From: Peptococcaceae bacterium
Lineage (GTDB): Bacteria > Bacillota > DSM-521 > Neomoorellales > Neomoorellaceae
Direction of reading: 5' to 3'
NCBI GenBank assembly: GCA_003509545.1
Contig: DOLC01000032.1
Span: forward strand, 1-37,406
Length of the DNA: 37,406 nucleotides
Position numbers and translations under genes: made by a program. Within the stretch, counting starts at the first letter, position 1. The number at the start of each line of letters is the position of its first letter. Shown here piece after piece: positions 22,954 to 31,449 of the stretch. The notes beneath the pieces are model-generated. The model ran no database searches. It was not told where the DNA came from and saw only the letters and a program-made list of their open reading frames with translations.

Positions 22954-25158
22954 TCATGGGGCTATGAACTCCTGCACTAAGCTAGCCGCTATGTAACCCT
23001 GCTTTTGGATCGCGAAAACATACCGGCCGGCTACACATGCGGTGAATACCGTTTTACCCTGGGCATCGGTCTGCCCCAGGAGGCGGCTTCCTTCCTGGAC
23101 GGCAACATATTGGCCTGCCACATAGCCGATTCGCCCGTCCGGGAGGCGTACCTTTAGCCAACCGTTCTCCAACTTGGCCAAGACCTCCAAGCTGTATCCC
23201 CGGGGTAGCAGGGCACTGGCCCGGTTCTCGGTCCCCGGTCCGGTACGGAAGTACAGGGCGCTGGCCGTCACCCGGCCGGTGGGTACCGCGGGCTCAACCT
23301 GGTATACGGAGGCCCCTTCGACGGGCATGCCCCTGTGGGTTACCACCAAGGTAACTTCTTGGCCCACCTGGGCCGGGCCTTCCAGCCGCACGGATAGGGT
23401 GGGGTTGATCTCGGCTACGGCCTCACGGTCTCCTAAGCGTACCTTTACCACGCCGTTTTGTACCGCTCCCGTTACCAACAACTCACCCGTCTCGGGGTCT
23501 ATTTCGCCCAGCTCGGCAGAAATGGACCAGCTATACAGGGATGGATTCACGAGAATTTCCTCGCCCTCGGCATCAAAGGCCCGGACTTTAAGCTGCTGCC
23601 TGCTTCCCGGCTCCAGGAAGGCTACGGCCGGGCTGATTACCAACCGCACAATCTCGTCGACTACCTTCACCTCGGCAACGGCCTCGATCCCCCTTACCCG
23701 GGCCTTCACCTCGGATCTCCCGGGCTCTTCGGCCTGGAACCGGCCGGGGGATATGAAACGTCCTATCCCTTCCTCGACTTCCCAGGCTACGTCGTCCGGT
23801 ACCGGAGCGGGGTTGTAGTAGTTGTCCTGGGCCTTGAGGCTGAACTCCACCTGGCTGCCCTTGTACACCTTAACCTTATACGGGGATAAATAGAGATAGC
23901 TGAGCTCTCCTTTGGGAGCTGTGGAGAAGAGGACCAGGCCATTGGTTACCGGCCTCTCTCCGCCGCCGGCAGGCCGGTTCAATACGGTGAGCCCTTCTTC
24001 GCCTACCCGGCGGCCCGCCAGTACCGAGGAACCGCCTCCGTCGAGGTTTAAGGCGGCCACGATGCCGCGGTCCAGCATGAACTCGGCCAGTTCATAGAGG
24101 GTCATACCGTCGCTGTATCCGGGCTGGCGACCGTCGACAACAAATATCTCCAGCCGCCCATCCTTGGTAACGCCGACCGCCGTCCGTGGATGGCGGGCCG
24201 TAATGAGCGGGTCTCGGCTGTTTTCCGGCAACGCGATCTGCCCGTCGCGTAGGATAATCTCCCGGCCTCCTATGGCTTCGGTAACCTCATGCCACCGGGG
24301 ATCGGTAAATCTAATGGTAAAATTGATCCGGTCGCCGGGATTGAGCATGTTCAGGAATTCCCGGGCCTTGCCGTGGCCGGAAAGGACTACGCCGTAGAGG
24401 TGGATAAAATTGTTGCCTCTATTTTCTATCTTCGCTGCCACTGTGCCGCTGTATGTAGCTCCGGCTTTGATGGGCAGGTCGACGTCCTTCAAGATTATTT
24501 CGGTACCGTAATCATTGGTCTGGGTGGTAGAAGCAAAGGCAGGGGTATAGAGAACGAGCATATCCATTCCCCGGGGTCGGTTGATGTGGTTGATGGGATG
24601 GCTGTACACAAATTCGGCCACTCCCTGGCCCTCTAAAGTTACTTGTCGGGAAAAGGTCACCCGGGCTTCCAGGCGCGGGGTGCCCAGTATAATTTCTTTT
24701 TCTGCCGTTACCCCTATGGCCGGAAATCCTTGGGGGCTGATAAGCAACTCGCCTCCCCTTATCTGGAGGCCGATGGGCAAATAGGGGGCCTGCGTGCTGT
24801 AAAAATCGCCGTTGGTGGCCGCCACCGCTCCTTTGCCTTCCCGGGCCAGCCGGGTTGCCATGGCCGAAGGCCTCTCCTGGTCAAAGGCCAGGTTGTCGTG
24901 GGATAGGGCTGTTTCCAGTACGGTAAACCTGTCCGCCAGGTCAACGGTTAGTATCTGCACCTTCTGGTCGTAGTCGGGAGCGGTGAGCCTGTAGGATGAA
25001 TATCGTACCCCGGTAGACAGGGGCACTTTTTCCTCCTCAGGGACCACTTCCCAGGCTAAAGGCCCGGCCAGGGAAACCAGCGGGGAGGCCAGGATCAGAG
25101 CCGCCAAGAAGGCGGCCATGGGAATGAAGAATCCCCTTCTTTGCCGCATCCGGTTCAC
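22954..25158 (-). CDS. Secreted phosphodiester glycosidase (NAGPA) domain protein with Ig-like and SH3 domains
   Basis: This encodes 734 residues. An N-terminal signal peptide or anchor (residues 1-31) is followed by the NAGPA domain (about 60-430) with AATNGDFY, RTAVGVTKDG and the hallmark LNLDGGGSS. Bacterial Ig-like segments lie around 440-600, with VSPAVAFLEPGSRQQLKV typical of BIG2. An SH3b domain (ASALYFRTGPGTENRASALLPRG, about 635-695) may bind the cell wall. A final beta domain closes it. The probable role is in cell-surface polysaccharide or wall maturation; the substrate is unknown. Start GTG 25158, behind GGAGG. Confidence 0.85.
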   Translation of the reverse strand: MNRMRQRRGFFIPMAAFLAALILASPLVSLAGPLAWEVVPEEEKVPLSTGVRYSSYRLTAPDYDQKVQILTVDLADRFTVLETALSHDNLAFDQERPSAMATRLAREGKGAVAATNGDFYSTQAPYLPIGLQIRGGELLISPQGFPAIGVTAEKEIILGTPRLEARVTFSRQVTLEGQGVAEFVYSHPINHINRPRGMDMLVLYTPAFASTTQTNDYGTEIILKDVDLPIKAGATYSGTVAAKIENRGNNFIHLYGVVLSGHGKAREFLNMLNPGDRINFTIRFTDPRWHEVTEAIGGREIILRDGQIALPENSRDPLITARHPRTAVGVTKDGRLEIFVVDGRQPGYSDGMTLYELAEFMLDRGIVAALNLDGGGSSVLAGRRVGEEGLTVLNRPAGGGERPVTNGLVLFSTAPKGELSYLYLSPYKVKVYKGSQVEFSLKAQDNYYNPAPVPDDVAWEVEEGIGRFISPGRFQAEEPGRSEVKARVRGIEAVAEVKVVDEIVRLVISPAVAFLEPGSRQQLKVRAFDAEGEEILVNPSLYSWSISAELGEIDPETGELLVTGAVQNGVVKVRLGDREAVAEINPTLSVRLEGPAQVGQEVTLVVTHRGMPVEGASVYQVEPAVPTGRVTASALYFRTGPGTENRASALLPRGYSLEVLAKLENGWLKVRLPDGRIGYVAGQYVAVQEGSRLLGQTDAQGKTVFTACVAGRYVFAIQKQGYIAASLVQEFIAP

Positions 25159-25217
25159 CGAAATTATGCCTCCTTCAGGGCGGGGCGGTAGATGAAAGCC
25201 CCAGGTAAGTTATTCCT

Positions 25218-25247
25218 ATTATAATAGACGACCTCTTACTTCGGCAA
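25218..25247 (-). promoter_or_regulatory. Predicted promoter of the NAGPA-domain gene
   Basis: On the minus strand, TTGCCG (25247-25242), an 18-bp spacer and TATAAT (25223-25218), about 60 bp before the start codon. Confidence 0.55.
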
Positions 25248-25356
25248 GTTCCGCCGAAAAAGCGTTAAATACGGCCATAGTTTTTCGCAAGGCCATCCGG
25301 TCCTCTTCCCGTTTACCTTCTGGTAGCAGCACTTAGGCAGGAGGGTTCCGTTGGAC

Positions 25357-25387
25357 AATAAAATCTCCCTCCGCGAGGGGAGGGAGA
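25357..25387 (-). terminator. Intrinsic terminator of the sulfur-uptake operon
   Basis: On the minus strand, TCTCCCTCC (25387-25379) pairs with GGAGGGAGA (25372-25364), followed by TTTTATT. Confidence 0.85.
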
Positions 25388-25393
25388 CGGAGG

Positions 25394-25648
25394 TTATTTA
25401 CTTATTCTGATCGACCATTCACCGTCGCCTATGGTAGACACTTCCACAACCGTGCTTCCTTGGTTCCGGGCCACCGCCGGGACGTCTTTGGTGGCTGCCG
25501 GGCAGTCCACCAAAAGGTCCATAAGGCTGGCCGGCGGCAGTTTTTTCAAAAGCATCTCAATGGCGTATTTGGGATAAGGGCACATCCAACCCCGCATATC
25601 CACCTGATAGTGGTTATCGGCGATTCTTACGGGTTTAAGCTCTTTCAT
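25394..25648 (-). CDS. TusA-family sulfur carrier protein
   Basis: This encodes 84 residues. MRGWMCPYPKYAI carries the catalytic-type cysteine (C23) in the CPxP motif, which holds a persulfide in TusA proteins. A second cysteine is in VDCPAA. ATG 25648 has GGGAGG 5 nt upstream, and the gene overlaps the end of the YedE-type transporter by 14 bp. Together they form the common YedE-TusA pair, which imports thiosulfate or another sulfane sulfur source and hands the sulfur to cytoplasmic acceptors. Confidence 0.9.
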   Translation of the reverse strand: MKELKPVRIADNHYQVDMRGWMCPYPKYAIEMLLKKLPPASLMDLLVDCPAATKDVPAVARNQGSTVVEVSTIGDGEWSIRISK

Positions 25649-26852
25649 GCTTTCCTCCCTCCACCCAAAGGATGAACAGATAAAACAGGAGCAGAAAACC
25701 GTATACAAAGACCAGAGCGCCGCCCCACCCAAGGACTTCGGGCAAGTAGACGGGCCTTCCGTACAGCCAGCCCTCGCCCACCCGGTGGCCGTAGACGTGC
25801 ACCCAGGCACCTGCAGTCAGCATACCGGTGATAATGGCCAGCCAAGAGCGGGTATAGCCTTCCCCGCTGCGGACCAGGATGCCCAGGCCGCAGCCCCCGG
25901 CCAGTACCATTCCGATACCGAAGACAAAGCCGCCTGCAATATTGTGCCAGCCGGCGGGGAAGACCATATGCTGGGGCTGGTACCCTTGTGCCTTGAGGAG
26001 GGTAAAACCGAGGGTACCGACCGCCATACTTAACAGAACCCATTTCATGACGACGCCGTCTCTGGTAGTCAAGATTTCCCGGAAGGCGGCTGCAAAGCAA
26101 AGGCGTGACCGCTGGACAATAAGGCCGAAAAGGAGGCCGAACAACAACAATCCACCGTGTTTGGGCATACCGGCGAGGTAATAAATCAGGGCCAGTGCAA
26201 GAACGAGAAGAAATATCAAAATTCCCCTTATAGGCTGGGAGGACTCAGACTGCCGGCGGACCGGGGGTCCTACGGCAGCTCGGCCGAAATCGATTTCCAG
26301 GACGGCCTTGCGTATGTGGCCCTGTAAAATGCGTCCGCCCACGTAAGCGCCCAACAACAGCCCCACGGCAGACAGGGGGCCGCTTAACGATAAAGCCATG
26401 GTGGCTACCCAGAAACCTCCCACATTGCAGGGTGGGATGAGGACGGTGCCTATACCCATTAAGATTCCGCCTACAGCGCCCAATAAGTATCCCACTCCGT
26501 CCTCCCTGCGGAGCTTGAATTCCCGGGCCAGGAGCGCAGAGCCCAGGGCGCCCAGAATAATCCCGACATTGAGGAGGCTGTGCATGTCCCGGTACAAAGG
26601 CTGCACCGGGAAGGGGGCAAAGGGGCTTTCAGTCTTTAAGCCCAGCAAATTATAAAGCCCGCTTCCCCACATGGCCATCTGGGGAAACACCCCGAGGGCC
26701 CGGGCGTACATAAACATAAACAGGTTGGTAATGGCCATAGCCATGACTCCTACTCCCAAAGGCCAGGGCTGGCGGAAGAGCTGCGACCAGACCCCCTTTA
26801 GGGATTGCCCGGCATAGGCCAGCCGGCTGGCGGTGTCGGTTTTCTCGACCAA
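25635..26852 (-). CDS. YeeE/YedE (TsuA-like) sulfur transporter
   Basis: This encodes about 405 residues, mostly hydrophobic, with about ten membrane segments. The two-fold repeat is visible: GIGTVLIPPCNVGGFW in the first half and GIGMVLAGGCGLGILVRSGEG in the second, each with the conserved cysteine that in TsuA lines the thiosulfate path. A third cysteine is in RSRLCFAAAFRE. TTG 26852 is preferred because AAGGAGG (26863-26869) precedes it. It is translationally coupled to tusA. The substrate is inferred from the family. Confidence 0.88.
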   Translation of the reverse strand: MVEKTDTASRLAYAGQSLKGVWSQLFRQPWPLGVGVMAMAITNLFMFMYARALGVFPQMAMWGSGLYNLLGLKTESPFAPFPVQPLYRDMHSLLNVGIILGALGSALLAREFKLRREDGVGYLLGAVGGILMGIGTVLIPPCNVGGFWVATMALSLSGPLSAVGLLLGAYVGGRILQGHIRKAVLEIDFGRAAVGPPVRRQSESSQPIRGILIFLLVLALALIYYLAGMPKHGGLLLFGLLFGLIVQRSRLCFAAAFREILTTRDGVVMKWVLLSMAVGTLGFTLLKAQGYQPQHMVFPAGWHNIAGGFVFGIGMVLAGGCGLGILVRSGEGYTRSWLAIITGMLTAGAWVHVYGHRVGEGWLYGRPVYLPEVLGWGGALVFVYGFLLLFYLFILWVEGGKHERA

Positions 26853-26985
26853 GTTCCCTTTACCTCCTTGCCGTATAATTTTAGGAGAAAGTGAAAAGCG
26901 AATTAAAATATACGACAAGAAGCCATAATCTCCTGCTATAAATAGCATGCCAAAATGGAATAACAATCTCCCTGGGAAAGGGGTT

Positions 26986-27018
26986 AGAAAACAAAGAGGG
27001 AGCCTGCAGGCCCCCTCT
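26986..27018 (-). terminator. Intrinsic terminator after the ferritin-like gene
   Basis: On the minus strand, AGAGGGGGCCTGCAGGCTCCCT forms a nearly continuous hairpin (27018-26995) with GC-rich arms, followed by TTTGTTTTC. Confidence 0.8.
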
Positions 27019-27041
27019 TCGGCAATTTTGGGAGGTCTATT

Positions 27042-27737
27042 CTAACCCTTGGACGGGTTTTCTCCTTTCTTTTTCTCCTCCTCATCTTTGGCCGCATATG
27101 CACCGGGGCCGCTGTCGTAGGGATCGGGGTAACCGGGGTAATAGCCCGGGTCGGGATAGCCGGGGTCCGAGGGAAACGGGCTCGGGTAACCGCCGGGATG
27201 CCCGGGACGCGGATACTTGTCGGGATAACCGGGGTGGGGATCCCAGGGACCGGGGTAAGGAGCCCTCTTGGTGCAAGCGCAATAAACGTAATTCCAAAAC
27301 ATGGCCTGCTGTATTTCTTCCTGGGCCAGCTTCAGGATCATGGCGTAGACGTGGGGATCGGGGGCATACATGGCCAGATGACAGAGCCAGTAACACTGGC
27401 ATACTTCAATATCCCGGGCCTTTCTAACTCCCTCCGACCAATCGCCGTAGACGGAAATGGCTTCCGTAGCTTCTTGGACGTTTTCCGCCGCGCCGTGGTA
27501 AGAGGGGAAATGGTGATAGAGCATTTTCAATTGCTCCAAGCCTTCCTTTTCCCGGTGGGCCATGTGCTCTATGATCCTGCGCAAGCAGTCAGCAGGAGCC
27601 CCTTTAGCCAGCTCATGGTATAGGCGTATTTCTGCTTCCTCCGTACGCACCAGCTTATCTAGGATCCTGCGCGGATTATAGTACATCTTATCATCCATCA
27701 TGCCGTCTATAAGCCACTTGAGAGTCGCCTCTTCCAT
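27042..27737 (-). CDS. Ferritin-like domain protein with Pro/Gly/Tyr/Asp-rich tail
   Basis: This encodes 231 residues. Residues 1-155 look like a ferritin/rubrerythrin-type helical bundle, with ExxH-like patterns RTEEAEIRLYHELAK and IEHMAHREKEGLEQL, and a later EVCQCYWLCHL and QEEIQQAMFWNYVY. From about residue 160 a low-complexity tail repeats PGYPD, PGHPGGYP and PGYYPGYPDPY units, ending in KDEEEKKKGENPSKG. Such tails are common in spore-coat or surface proteins, so a coat role is possible. It has no signal peptide. ATG 27737 follows AAGGAGG. The gene stands alone between terminators. Confidence 0.7.
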   Translation of the reverse strand: MEEATLKWLIDGMMDDKMYYNPRRILDKLVRTEEAEIRLYHELAKGAPADCLRRIIEHMAHREKEGLEQLKMLYHHFPSYHGAAENVQEATEAISVYGDWSEGVRKARDIEVCQCYWLCHLAMYAPDPHVYAMILKLAQEEIQQAMFWNYVYCACTKRAPYPGPWDPHPGYPDKYPRPGHPGGYPSPFPSDPGYPDPGYYPGYPDPYDSGPGAYAAKDEEEKKKGENPSKG

Positions 27738-27886
27738 AATAATACCTCCTTGGGAGAAAGTGCTAATACTATATATGTAGAAGGAGGTGCCCCAGTTACA
27801 AATCTTGTAGCCAAACCCCGCCCCGGGAGCGGCGAGAAACTTCCCCAGACCGGACGACCCTGGTAGTGATTTCCTACGTCTGTGGC

Positions 27887-27936
27887 TTGACGGGAGAGGG
27901 AGGATGGGCTAGAGTAATAATTAGATAGCTATCTAA
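27887..27936 (+). promoter_or_regulatory. sdpRI promoter with palindromic operator
   Basis: TTGACG (27887-27892), a 17-bp spacer and TAGAGT (27910-27915) form a promoter. The perfect 16-bp palindrome TTAGATAGCTATCTAA (27921-27936) covers the expected start site and is the likely operator for the ArsR-family repressor encoded next, giving autorepression. Confidence 0.8.
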
Positions 27937-27951
27937 ATAAGGTGAAATTCC

Positions 27952-28251
27952 ATGGGTTTAAACGATATTTTCCGCGCCTTGGGGGATCCTACACGGAGGG
28001 AAATAATGCGCCTCCTGGGGCAACGGGATATGACGGCAGGGGAAATTGCGGATTATTTCAATCTGACTAAGGCCACCATATCCCACCACCTCGGTGTGCT
28101 CAAGGAGGCGGGGTTGGTTCTCGGCGAACGACAGGGTCAATACATCGTGTATTCTTTGAACGCCACCGTTTTTCAACATCTTCTGGCCTGGCTGCTGGCG
28201 CTGACCGGCAAGGATCAGAGTGGTGGCGACAGAGCCTCAAGACAGAGTTGA
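27952..28251 (+). CDS. ArsR/SdpR-family transcriptional repressor
   Basis: This encodes 99 residues. A winged-helix domain with FRALGDPTRREIMRLL, MTAGEIADYFNLTKATISHHLGVLKEAGLV (the recognition helix) and GQYIVYSLN is typical of ArsR/SdpR. No metal-binding cysteines are present, so a metal-sensor role is unlikely; SdpR-type repressors are controlled by their membrane partner. ATG 27952 lies about 12 bp after the operator's A/G-rich site. It is followed by an SdpI-like gene, the arrangement of the sdpRI immunity operon. Confidence 0.9.
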   Translation: MGLNDIFRALGDPTRREIMRLLGQRDMTAGEIADYFNLTKATISHHLGVLKEAGLVLGERQGQYIVYSLNATVFQHLLAWLLALTGKDQSGGDRASRQS

Positions 28252-28267
28252 AGGGAGAGTCCTTTTG

Positions 28268-28933
28268 ATGGATGATTACCGGCTGGATAGAAGGCTCCTA
28301 GCTCAAGAATGGCCGGCGTTACTCATTTTACTAATGATGCTGTTAGTCGCCCTAATGATTTATCCCCATCTACCCGAAAGAGTTCCTATTCACTGGAACG
28401 CGGCCGGTGAAGTGGATAACTACGGCTCGCGGGCCTTCGGCGCCTTCATGTTACCCCTTGTTACGGTGGGGCTGTACGTCTTGATGCTGGTCTTGCCTCT
28501 AGTTGATCCCCGACGGGAAAATTATTCTAAATTCTTAGGGGCGTACCGGGTTATACGTTGGGGTTTCGTAATTTTTATGGCCGTCCTTTACGGTTTGACC
28601 CTAACGGCTTCCATGGGTTATCACGTGCCCATGGACCGGGTTATGCCCGCCCTCATGGGCTTCCTCTTCATTCTAATCGGTAATTACTTGCCCCGGATAA
28701 GGCATAATTACTTTGTCGGAATACGCACTCCCTGGACCTTGGCAGATGAAGAAGTATGGCGCAGGAGCCACCGTATTGGAGGCATCGCCTTCGTCTTGGC
28801 AGGGGTTATCTCCCTTGGAGCCGCCCTCCTCGCCCGGGGTACGGTCGCCTTTATCGTAGTTATGTCAGCCATTGGGGTGGCTACATTTTTAAGTGTAGGA
28901 TATTCCCTTGTTATTTACCGGCAAAAGGGGTGA
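28268..28933 (+). CDS. SdpI-family membrane immunity/signal protein
   Basis: This encodes about 221 residues with six or so membrane segments. The DUF1648 motif HLPERVPIHWNAAGEVDNYGSR lies after TM1, and GNYLPRIRHNYFVGIRTPWTLADEEVWRRSHR is the SdpI signature. In B. subtilis SdpI confers immunity to the SdpC toxin and sequesters SdpR at the membrane. No sdpABC toxin genes lie nearby. ATG 28268, with GGGAGAG 8 nt upstream, is preferred over an upstream GTG at 28220 that lies within the repressor gene. Confidence 0.9.
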   Translation: MDDYRLDRRLLAQEWPALLILLMMLLVALMIYPHLPERVPIHWNAAGEVDNYGSRAFGAFMLPLVTVGLYVLMLVLPLVDPRRENYSKFLGAYRVIRWGFVIFMAVLYGLTLTASMGYHVPMDRVMPALMGFLFILIGNYLPRIRHNYFVGIRTPWTLADEEVWRRSHRIGGIAFVLAGVISLGAALLARGTVAFIVVMSAIGVATFLSVGYSLVIYRQKG

Positions 28934-29051
28934 GGGTGGACTACGGCCCTGGGCGGGAGTTGCCAAGACCTAACCTAAAGCTATAACAAGAGGCCGAACA
29001 TTCGTGCCGTTGGGCGCCCGGTCGACCCGGGCTTGGGACGTACGTCGAGAC

Positions 29052-29090
29052 AAGCGGGGAGGGTCCTAAAGCCCTCCCCGCTTTCTTAAA
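29052..29090 (+). terminator. Strong, bidirectional intrinsic terminator
   Basis: AGCGGGGAGGG (29053-29063) pairs with CCCTCCCCGCT (29072-29082), followed by TTTCTT. It separates sdpRI from the minus-strand flavoprotein remnant. Positions 28934-29051 hold no gene. Confidence 0.88.
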
Positions 29091-29100
29091 TTTGACTCCC

Positions 29101-29610
29101 TTATCCGGTTCGGCGTAAGACGTGGCCGTAGTAGAAATCGTCCCTCATGAGAAGGTGGCGGAAGGGCCGGACATCGGCCTTTTTCTTCATGAGTGCGCCG
29201 TATACTCCTGCCTGGCGAATGTCCCCTACCAGTATTAGGCCCACCAGTACGTCCCCCTTTAGTACCAGTTTCTTATAGAGGCTCCGTTCCGGCCGGTAAT
29301 CCGTAAAGACTTCGTAATCTTCCCCTTCGGGCTGGGTTAACCCCATAGCAATGGCCGGGATCTCCCGGAACTCGACGGCGTTTTGCATACCTATCATGCC
29401 CCCGTAAACCCTCTTATGTCCGGCCATGTTATAAGCCGCAATACGTCCCTGGGCGCAGGCATTGGGCCAGATGGGGGTGAGGCCCTTCCTGCCGGTGTTT
29501 GGGTCCAGGGTCTCTACCACGTCTCCTGCCGCGTAGACGCCGGAAATATACTCGTTCACCGGAATACCCCGGTTCACCGCTATCCCGCTGCCGCGAAGGA
29601 GGTCCGTTCT
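29101..29610 (-). pseudogene. 5'-truncated NAD(P)/FAD-dependent oxidoreductase
   Basis: About 169 codons match the C-terminal half of a NirB/NADH-oxidase-like flavoprotein: RTDLLRGSGIAVNRGIPVNEY, then GVYAAGDVVE (the second FAD-binding motif), IWPNACAQGRIAAYNMAG and KKLVLKGDVLVGLILVGD. The N-terminal FAD and NAD Rossmann motifs (GxGxxG) are missing: upstream of RTDLL all similarity stops, though the frame stays open about 37 codons further. It may have lost its start by deletion. Positions 29611-29812 show no other gene I recognise. Confidence 0.7.
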
Positions 29611-29812
29611 GGATCCCTGATGGCCTGCAGCACGGCGGTGGCCATAGCAATTGCAAGGGAGCAGGGCTGTGATCTGTTTCTCCCCCGGCCTGTGATGCCC
29701 GTCACAGACGGCAAGTCCCACCGGTAGAAAATCCCCGGAGGCAGGAAAAATCCTGTGGATGTCGAAGTTAGTCCTTTGCCCGTGGTATTAGCAGGAGAAC
29801 GGAGGATTGTCT

Positions 29813-31432
29813 TTGCCTTATTACTTCTTTAACGGCCGTGACTTAAAGGTTATGCTCATGGGGGCTGCCAACCGGCTGGCCGCCGCCCGGGCCGAAATAG
29901 ACGCCTTGAACGTATTCCCAGTACCGGACGGGGATACCGGCACCAATATGTATTTGACCCTTTTAAGCGGAGTAAAGGGAGCGGAGGGCGTGGAAGGCTC
30001 TGCTTTAGGGGATATTGCGGAGGCCGTGGCCCGTGGATGCCTTTTGGGAGCCAGGGGCAATTCCGGCGTGATCCTGTCCCAGATAATGCGGGGCTTCGCC
30101 GACGCTATGTCCGGCAAGGAGGGGGGTGGCGCCCGCGAGTTGGCCCAGGCCTTTACCGCCGGCACCCGTTACGCCTATTCCGCAGTGTCGGAACCCGTAG
30201 AGGGAACCATCCTCACCGTTTGCCGGGCGGCGGGCCAGGCTGTGGCGGAGGCAGCAGCCAAGACGGGGGATCTGCCGCGGATAGTAGTTTACGCCTACCG
30301 CCAGGCCCGGCAGGCCCTTGAACGGACGCCTGAGCTCCTGCCGGTTCTGCAAGAGGCAGGGGTGGTGGATGCCGGGGGCAAGGGTTTGGTGGTGATTTTG
30401 GAGGGAGTTATCCAGGCCTTAAGGGATCTGGCGGTCAAGAAGGATATCCAGCTCTTCGATCTGGCCGTGTCCCAGCAGAAGCGATTGGCCCCCCAAAAAG
30501 GGCTTCCGGCTCCCGAAATAGAATTCATCTACTGTACCGAATTTATCCTGGCGGGTTCCAACATACCTCTGGAAACCTTAAAGGCGGAACTGGCCCCTTA
30601 CGGTGACTGCCTGCTGGTGGTGGGAGACCAAAGAACGGCCAAAGTTCACATCCATTCCAACCATCCCGGCTTGGTGCTGGAGTGCGGCCTCCGGTACGGG
30701 GCCCTGCATTCGGTACAGATAAATAATATGGAAGAGCAGTACGCTGAATGGAGGAGTGGGACGTCGGAGGAGATCCGGCCCACGGGGATAGTAGCCGTAG
30801 GCCCGGGCGAGGGGCTAAATGCCATCCTGGAGAGTTTGGGAGCGGGCCGGGTGATCGACGGCGGGCCTACCATGAACCCCAGCGCCCAGGATTTGGCCGC
30901 GGCCGTGAACGAGTTGGGGGCGGAGAAGGTTATCATCCTGCCCAATAACAACAATATCCTCCTGGCCGCCGAGCAAGCGGTACGGTTGGCCGATCGACCG
31001 GCGCGGGTGGTACCCACGGTAACGGTCCCCCAGGGAGTGGCAGCCCTTATGGCCTTTAACCCCTATGCCGACCTGGAGGAGAACGCGGCCAAGATGGTGG
31101 AAGCCATACAAAGAGTCCGCACCGGAGAGATAGCCCGGGCGGCCAGGAATTCCCAGATAAACGGCCTGGCGGTACGCGAGGGGGATTACATGGGGCTGGC
31201 CGAGGGCCGGCTAGTTGTCTCGGGACCTGATTTGGCCTCCGTCTTGGAAGGGCTCCTCGAGCATATGGTGAAGGGAGATACGAGCCTGGTGACCCTGTAC
31301 TTCGGCGGCGGCCTGTCCACTCAGGATGCCGAGGCCCTGCTTGCTCCTTTAAGGGAGCGCTTTCCCGGGGTGGATTTCGAGCTTTATTACGGCGGCCAGC
31401 CGCTGTACCAATATATCATTTCAGTTGAGTGA
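29813..31432 (+). CDS. fakA: DAK2-domain fatty acid kinase catalytic subunit (FakA/YloV-like)
   Basis: This encodes about 539 residues. The DAK2 ATP-binding domain has NVFPVPDGDTGTNM near residues 36-49 and GARGNSGVILSQIMRGF near 77-93, then GTILTVCRAAG. A central FakA domain with conserved YCTEFIL and HIHSNHPG is followed by a DegV-like C-terminal part (GPGEGLNAIL, DGGPTMNPS, LPNNNNI). FakA phosphorylates fatty acids held by a DegV/FakB protein. GGAGG at 29801-29805 makes TTG 29813 (7-nt spacing) better than TTG 29807. It overlaps the region of the degV gene by a few bases. Confidence 0.9.
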   Translation: MPYYFFNGRDLKVMLMGAANRLAAARAEIDALNVFPVPDGDTGTNMYLTLLSGVKGAEGVEGSALGDIAEAVARGCLLGARGNSGVILSQIMRGFADAMSGKEGGGARELAQAFTAGTRYAYSAVSEPVEGTILTVCRAAGQAVAEAAAKTGDLPRIVVYAYRQARQALERTPELLPVLQEAGVVDAGGKGLVVILEGVIQALRDLAVKKDIQLFDLAVSQQKRLAPQKGLPAPEIEFIYCTEFILAGSNIPLETLKAELAPYGDCLLVVGDQRTAKVHIHSNHPGLVLECGLRYGALHSVQINNMEEQYAEWRSGTSEEIRPTGIVAVGPGEGLNAILESLGAGRVIDGGPTMNPSAQDLAAAVNELGAEKVIILPNNNNILLAAEQAVRLADRPARVVPTVTVPQGVAALMAFNPYADLEENAAKMVEAIQRVRTGEIARAARNSQINGLAVREGDYMGLAEGRLVVSGPDLASVLEGLLEHMVKGDTSLVTLYFGGGLSTQDAEALLAPLRERFPGVDFELYYGGQPLYQYIISVE

Positions 31433-31449
31433 GGGGTTGGTTTTCCCGC

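Noticed and set aside
29611..29727. Open plus-strand frame with MACSTAVAIAIAREQG, opposite the flavoprotein remnant
   Set aside because: It has no ribosome site and no recognisable family, and overlaps the minus-strand remnant; likely a shadow of degraded sequence.
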